A DNA stretch of 64,000 nt from Natrinema marinum (lineage in GTDB: Archaea; Halobacteriota; Halobacteria; Halobacteriales; Natrialbaceae). The stretch covers positions 124,001 through 188,000 of the forward strand of contig NZ_CP100763.1 of assembly GCF_024296685.1 (NCBI RefSeq). Reading direction: 5' to 3'. Positions 60,763-64,000 of this stretch are shown in pieces (positions within the stretch are counted from its first letter, which is position 1; every line of letters starts with the position of its first letter). Made by a program: the position numbers and the translations under genes. The notes under the pieces are model-generated. The model saw only the letters and a program-made list of their open reading frames with translations, made no database searches and had not been told where the DNA came from.

Positions 60763-61538
60763 TCCGCGATGAGTACCTGCGGCGTCTCCTCGACGCAGCT
60801 CACGTCGACTTGTACCTATCCGCCGTTGACGGGGCTCGTATCTACTGGCCATGGCGGATGCAGCCTGTCCACGAAGCGAGCGAGCGCCATCGCAACGCCT
60901 GTGAGAGCTACGTCGTCGACTCATCGTTCAAGGACGAGTCGATCACCAACGAGGACGCACTCGATACGGCGTACGCGATGGACGCAGAGATGGTCGTTCT
61001 CGCCGATGTCTGGCACGACAAGGACGAGACGGTCACTGCAATCCTCGAGGGTATCGAACTCTACGACGACCACTCCTACGACGGGAAGGTGATTGCTCCG
61101 CTCCAACCGCCACACGACGAGTGTTTTCTCGAACTCGAGGGACAGGTCGACGTGTACGCTGTCGGCGGTGTGAAAGACGCCGGCGATGAAACGCGGATCG
61201 AGGCCGCACGGTGCGTTCGAGATGTCGCTGGTTCCGATATTCACCTACATGGACTCGGATACGGCGCAACGGATGGGATAGTCGACGCGATCCGAGCGGA
61301 TCCTGAACTGCTCGATTCGATCGACTACTCGACGCCGATCCAAAGCGCCAACGGGACCGATGTCGCTCCAGGGAAAGAGCGGATGTCGGTCGTCGCCGCA
61401 CGCGCCGCCGCTCAACTCGTCGAGGATCTGCGGAAGTTCTCGCCCTACGCGGAACAACCACAGCCGGAGGACCTTCGTGGTGAAGGCCAGTCCAGTCTCG
61501 ACGAGGTAGCCGTTCGAACCGATGGAGGTGACCGATGA
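60759..61538 (+). CDS. TGT/DpdA-like TIM-barrel protein
   Basis: 259 aa. An N-terminal VVDSSFKDESI, then VVLADVWHDKDETV, KVIAPLQPPHDECFLEL, DVYAVGGVKDAGDETRIEAAR, IHLHGLGYGATDGIVDAI and LLDSIDYSTP. The order Asp-rich loop, GG-loop, H-x-hydrophobic-G loop and SxD-like end matches the tRNA-guanine-transglycosylase superfamily, and among virus proteins DpdA-like enzymes that insert 7-deazaguanines into DNA. No metal cysteines are visible. The assignment is by pattern only. It overlaps the integrase by 4 bp. Confidence 0.5.
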   Translation: MIRDEYLRRLLDAAHVDLYLSAVDGARIYWPWRMQPVHEASERHRNACESYVVDSSFKDESITNEDALDTAYAMDAEMVVLADVWHDKDETVTAILEGIELYDDHSYDGKVIAPLQPPHDECFLELEGQVDVYAVGGVKDAGDETRIEAARCVRDVAGSDIHLHGLGYGATDGIVDAIRADPELLDSIDYSTPIQSANGTDVAPGKERMSVVAARAAAQLVEDLRKFSPYAEQPQPEDLRGEGQSSLDEVAVRTDGGDR

Positions 61539-62542
61539 ACGACGATCTCGAGCCGATCTCACCACGCGAAGCGGTCGACCTCTACGTCTCTCACCGTGAA
61601 CTCGAGGTGAGCGAGAAGACGCTCCAGAATCACAAGTACCGGCTCGACGCTTTCGTCGAGTGGTGCAACGAGGTCGGGATCGACAACCTCAACGATCTCA
61701 CCGGTCGGCATCTCCACCAATACCGGGTGTGGCGACAGGAGGACGTAAACATCGTCACGCTCCGCGGGCAGCTCGCGACGCTCCGCGTCTTCCTCGAGTT
61801 CTGTGCCTCGATCGACGCCGTCGAACCGGGGATGCGCGAGCGGGTGAAACTGCCGGACGTCGACCGCGGTGACGAAGCGCGCGACGAGATGCTCGAAGCC
61901 GATCGTGGCCACAAGATCATCGGCTACCTCGAGCGGTACAAGCGCGCGAGTCGCGACCACGTCATCATGGCGATCCTCTGGCACACGGGGATCCGCCTCG
62001 GGAGCCTTCGCGCGGTCGACCTCGAGGACTACGAGCCCGACGAGCAGTGCTTTTGGTTGCGGCACCGGCCCGACACGGGCACGCCGCTCAAGAATCAGGG
62101 GCCAGCCGAGCGGGCGATGGCGCTCGACGACTACTACTGCGATGTCCTCGACGAGTACATCCGTTTCCACCGCCACGATGTCGTGGACGAACACGGCCGC
62201 GAGCCGCTCGTCACGAGCGACCAGGGCCGGCTGAGTTCCGGACAGATTCGCTCGGAGGTGTACCGGCTTACGCAGCCCTGTATGGTCGGGGAGTGTCCTC
62301 ACGACCGCGATCCGGCGGACTGCGAAGCCACGGGATACGGTCACTACTACGACTGCCCGAGCAGTCTCTCGCCGCACACGATTCGGCGCGGGGCGATCAC
62401 GTACCAGCTCCGCGAGGACATTCCCGAGAAGATCGTCAGCGATCGGTGCGACGTGTCCTCGGAAGTCCTCGATCGCCACTACGACCGCCGTACAGACCGT
62501 GAGAAGATGGAACAGCGACGCGACTTTATCGAAGACCTATAA
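61535..62542 (+). CDS. int: Provirus tyrosine integrase
   Basis: 335 aa. An N-terminal SAM-like core-binding domain (about 10-100) is followed by the catalytic domain with Arg154 (WHTGIRLGSLRA), Lys186, His281-x2-Arg284 (PHTIRRGAITY) and Tyr316 (VLDRHYDRRT). A cysteine/histidine-rich insert (C249, C254, H256, C263, H270, C274) lies just before the HxxR box and probably holds zinc. It is beside the tRNA-Ala attachment site and points towards it, as expected for the integrase of this element. Confidence 0.9.
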   Translation: MNDDLEPISPREAVDLYVSHRELEVSEKTLQNHKYRLDAFVEWCNEVGIDNLNDLTGRHLHQYRVWRQEDVNIVTLRGQLATLRVFLEFCASIDAVEPGMRERVKLPDVDRGDEARDEMLEADRGHKIIGYLERYKRASRDHVIMAILWHTGIRLGSLRAVDLEDYEPDEQCFWLRHRPDTGTPLKNQGPAERAMALDDYYCDVLDEYIRFHRHDVVDEHGREPLVTSDQGRLSSGQIRSEVYRLTQPCMVGECPHDRDPADCEATGYGHYYDCPSSLSPHTIRRGAITYQLREDIPEKIVSDRCDVSSEVLDRHYDRRTDREKMEQRRDFIEDL

Positions 62543-62655
62543 CCGGAACATGACTCTCACACAAGCAGCTGTCAGCACTGTCGTATCGATAGTCATCAGA
62601 ATACCCTTAGGGAACGGAATTCGGAAAGTAGAGGGCCTGAAGCGCCAAATTTCGA

Positions 62656-62669
62656 ATGGACTCGCCGGG
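62656..62669. repeat. attR: 14-bp direct repeat in tRNA-Ala 3' end
   Basis: Identical to 37052-37065 (ATGGACTCGCCGGG). It covers the tRNA 3' end, so the tRNA gene stays intact after integration. Confidence 0.8.
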
Positions 62670-62728
62670 ATTTGAACCCGGGGCCTCTCCCATGCCAAGG
62701 GAGTGATCTACCTCTGATCTACGAGCCC
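62657..62728 (-). tRNA. tRNA-Ala (GGC)
   Basis: A 72-nt cloverleaf. The acceptor stem GGGCTCG/CGAGTCC contains the G3:U70 pair that identifies alanine tRNA. Anticodon loop TTGGCAT gives GGC. T arm CCGGG-TTCAAAT-CCCGG. It is the integration target of the element to its left. Confidence 0.95.
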
Positions 62729-62970
62729 TCGTGTGCATCCCACAGTTTCCGTCGGGCATAGATAAACCCCTCGAATTTCTCGAGTCCCCGTTACGGTCCC
62801 TCATTCCGGTCGCGGGCTGCCCATCTCTGTGCCCACGGTTCCGTCGCAAATCGTGTGGGTGGTGATCGCTGGACGACCGCGCCGCGCGATTTTGGTCGTC
62901 GACATTGAGCGGCCGCGTGGCCGGTCGCGGGTTGGGAACGTTTTTGCGCGTCTATCGACCATCTCCGACG

Positions 62971-63678
62971 ATGGCTGGGGATCAGGAGCGGAGTCGAGAC
63001 CGAACGAAAAGCGGCGATGCATCCGTTCGTCGCGCCGACGTTCGCGATACCTACGACCGGATCGCGACCCATTTCGCGTCAACGCGGGAGTACGGCTGGC
63101 CCGAGGTTGAGTCGTTCGTTGCGACGCACGCGCCCGACCGCGCTGCCGGCGTCGGACTGGACCTGGGCTGTGGCAACTGTCGCCACGCCGAACTGCTCGC
63201 CGCTCGCCTCGAGTCCGTCGTCGGACTCGACGTCAGCCGCGGCTTGCTCCGAACGGGCCGCGAACGGGCCCTCGAGCGCGGGTTTGCCGTCGATTTGATA
63301 CAGGGCGACGCGGCAGCGCTGCCGTTGTCGGCCGACGCCGTCGATGTTGCGGTTTACGTCGCGACGCTGCACCACCTCCCGACGCAGGGAGCCCGTCGAG
63401 ACAGTTTGGACGAACTCGCGCGGGTGCTCTCGCCCGACGGCCGGGGGCTGGTCAGCGCCTGGTCGACTGCTCACGATCGGTTCGACGAGACCGACGGGTT
63501 CGATACGACGGTCGAGTGGACTCTCCCTGGCGGCGAGCCGGTCGGGCGGTTCTATCACATCTACGCACCCGACGAGTTCGAGGCCGACCTCGTCGCCAGT
63601 GACCTCGAGCTGCTGGAGTGGGAGCTCTCGAGCGGGAACTGTTACGCGACGGTGGCGGGGGCGGCGGCGAGCGAGTGA
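62971..63678 (+). CDS. Class I SAM-dependent methyltransferase, Trm9/UbiE-like
   Basis: 235 aa from ATG at 62971. SAM motif VGLDLGCGNCRHAELLA, then VVGLDVSRGLL, GDAAALPLSADAVDVAVYVATLHHL and a VEWTLPGGEPVGRFYHIYAPDEF end. The pattern resembles Trm9/ABH8-type tRNA methyltransferases, a typical neighbour of tRNA genes in haloarchaea, but small-molecule UbiE relatives are similar. Ordinary chromosomal gene, flanking the element. Confidence 0.8.
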   Translation: MAGDQERSRDRTKSGDASVRRADVRDTYDRIATHFASTREYGWPEVESFVATHAPDRAAGVGLDLGCGNCRHAELLAARLESVVGLDVSRGLLRTGRERALERGFAVDLIQGDAAALPLSADAVDVAVYVATLHHLPTQGARRDSLDELARVLSPDGRGLVSAWSTAHDRFDETDGFDTTVEWTLPGGEPVGRFYHIYAPDEFEADLVASDLELLEWELSSGNCYATVAGAAASE

Positions 63679-63751
63679 GTGGGATCGTTCGACGGCGAAA
63701 CGACGGCCGGTGGCAATTCGCTTGCGGGCGGTCAGGGTGAAAAGGAAGAGC

Positions 63752-63757
63752 CTTAAA
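63752..63757 (+). promoter_or_regulatory. TATA box of tRNA-Gly
   Basis: CTTAAA centred about 27 bp before the first tRNA base, the expected archaeal spacing. Confidence 0.5.
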
Positions 63758-63781
63758 CGTGGAACGAAAACTCGGGAGTGC

Positions 63782-63852
63782 GCGCGGATGGTCTAGTGGC
63801 AGGACCTGAGCCTTCCAAGCTCATGGCCCGGGTTCAAATCCCGGTCCGCGCA
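63782..63852 (+). tRNA. tRNA-Gly (UCC)
   Basis: A 71-nt cloverleaf with acceptor GCGCGGA/TCCGCGC, anticodon loop CTTCCAA (UCC), T arm CCGGG-TTCAAAT-CCCGG and discriminator A. CCA is not encoded. Confidence 0.95.
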
Positions 63853-64000
63853 TCACCGTTCTCCGCATCGTCAGCGTCCATTCGAGCGGAGACTATCTCA
63901 GTGCAGTAAGCCAGCGACCCACGAACAGGCTTCACGCGAAACTGGACGAAACGTGGTTCGTTGCTTCCGGGTTTCCTCACGTAGACAGTACGCGGTCCAT

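Larger units (their letters stand above)
37052..62669. mobile_element. Integrated SH1-like provirus with cargo genes
   Basis: Bounded by the 14-bp att repeats. It carries a virion module (38319-48097), a VapBC pair, a recombinase-linked cassette region (49.1-54.3 kb), a restriction-modification pair, repressors, an early-gene string and an integrase. Gene content and local AT-rich stretches differ from both flanks. The size (25.6 kb) is near that of SH1-type virus genomes. No replication initiator was recognised, so active replication is unproven. Confidence 0.85.

Noticed and set aside
1-64000. Many long open frames antisense or in alternate frames to real genes, rich in Arg/Ser/Pro
   Set aside because: High GC leaves stop-free antisense frames. 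These have Arg-rich, non-acidic composition unlike haloarchaeal proteins and overlap clear homologues.

Overview
The window is haloarchaeal chromosome, most like the Natrinema/Haloterrigena group of Halobacteria (genus is an inference). The basis is high GC with GC-ending codons, very acidic proteins, tightly overlapping operons, leaderless-type promoters (TATA about 27 bp before the start codon), and marker genes: archaeosortase A, L44e/S27e/aIF2-alpha/Nop10, HalOD1, DUF7344-type HTH proteins and PhiH1-type repressors.

1-37051 is ordinary core chromosome. It holds the end of a branched-chain amino-acid ABC transporter, a hot-dog thioesterase and a metallo-beta-lactamase hydrolase, a phytoene-desaturase-like flavoprotein, a phosphoesterase/archaeosortase pair, and the L44e-S27e-aIF2alpha-Nop10-PAC2 operon. 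It then holds an arylsulfotransferase with a stop codon in its leader, GtrA, initiator tRNA-Met, a six-gene dipeptide-type ABC operon, Hpt, CoaBC, a CinA-like protein, an M48 protease, TrkA, an H-NOX-type protein, TyrA, an Rsm22-like methyltransferase and SurE.

37052-62669 is a 25.6-kb integrated element. It is bounded by a 14-bp direct repeat that reproduces the 3' end of the tRNA-Ala(GGC) gene at 62657-62728, and a tyrosine integrase lies beside that tRNA. The left part (38.3-48.1 kb, minus strand) is a virion module of the SH1-like sphaerolipovirus type: A32-like packaging ATPase, two small major-capsid-protein candidates, a membrane protein with periodic repeats, and spike-like proteins. 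A Fic protein gene sits inside it on the opposite strand. The middle (48.1-53.7 kb) carries VapBC and AT-richer single genes. These are separated by a same-orientation family of 26-bp sites, GTCCGAGAA-N11-TCGGAC, ending at a minimal 195-aa tyrosine recombinase. This layout resembles an integron cassette array and is the most novel signal here. Next come a divergent restriction-modification pair (C5 methyltransferase and a PD-(D/E)XK protein), a hairpin-rich intergenic region, two tandem PhiH1-like repressors, and a chain of translationally coupled early genes ending in a TGT/DpdA-like protein and the integrase.

62729-64000 returns to the chromosome, with a methyltransferase and tRNA-Gly(UCC).

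Reading of the whole: a temperate SH1-like provirus that carries cargo (Fic, VapBC, restriction-modification, a membrane HNH nuclease and other single genes). The cargo seems to be concentrated at one recombination hotspot with its own recombinase. Protein functions are inferred from motifs; no database search was possible.
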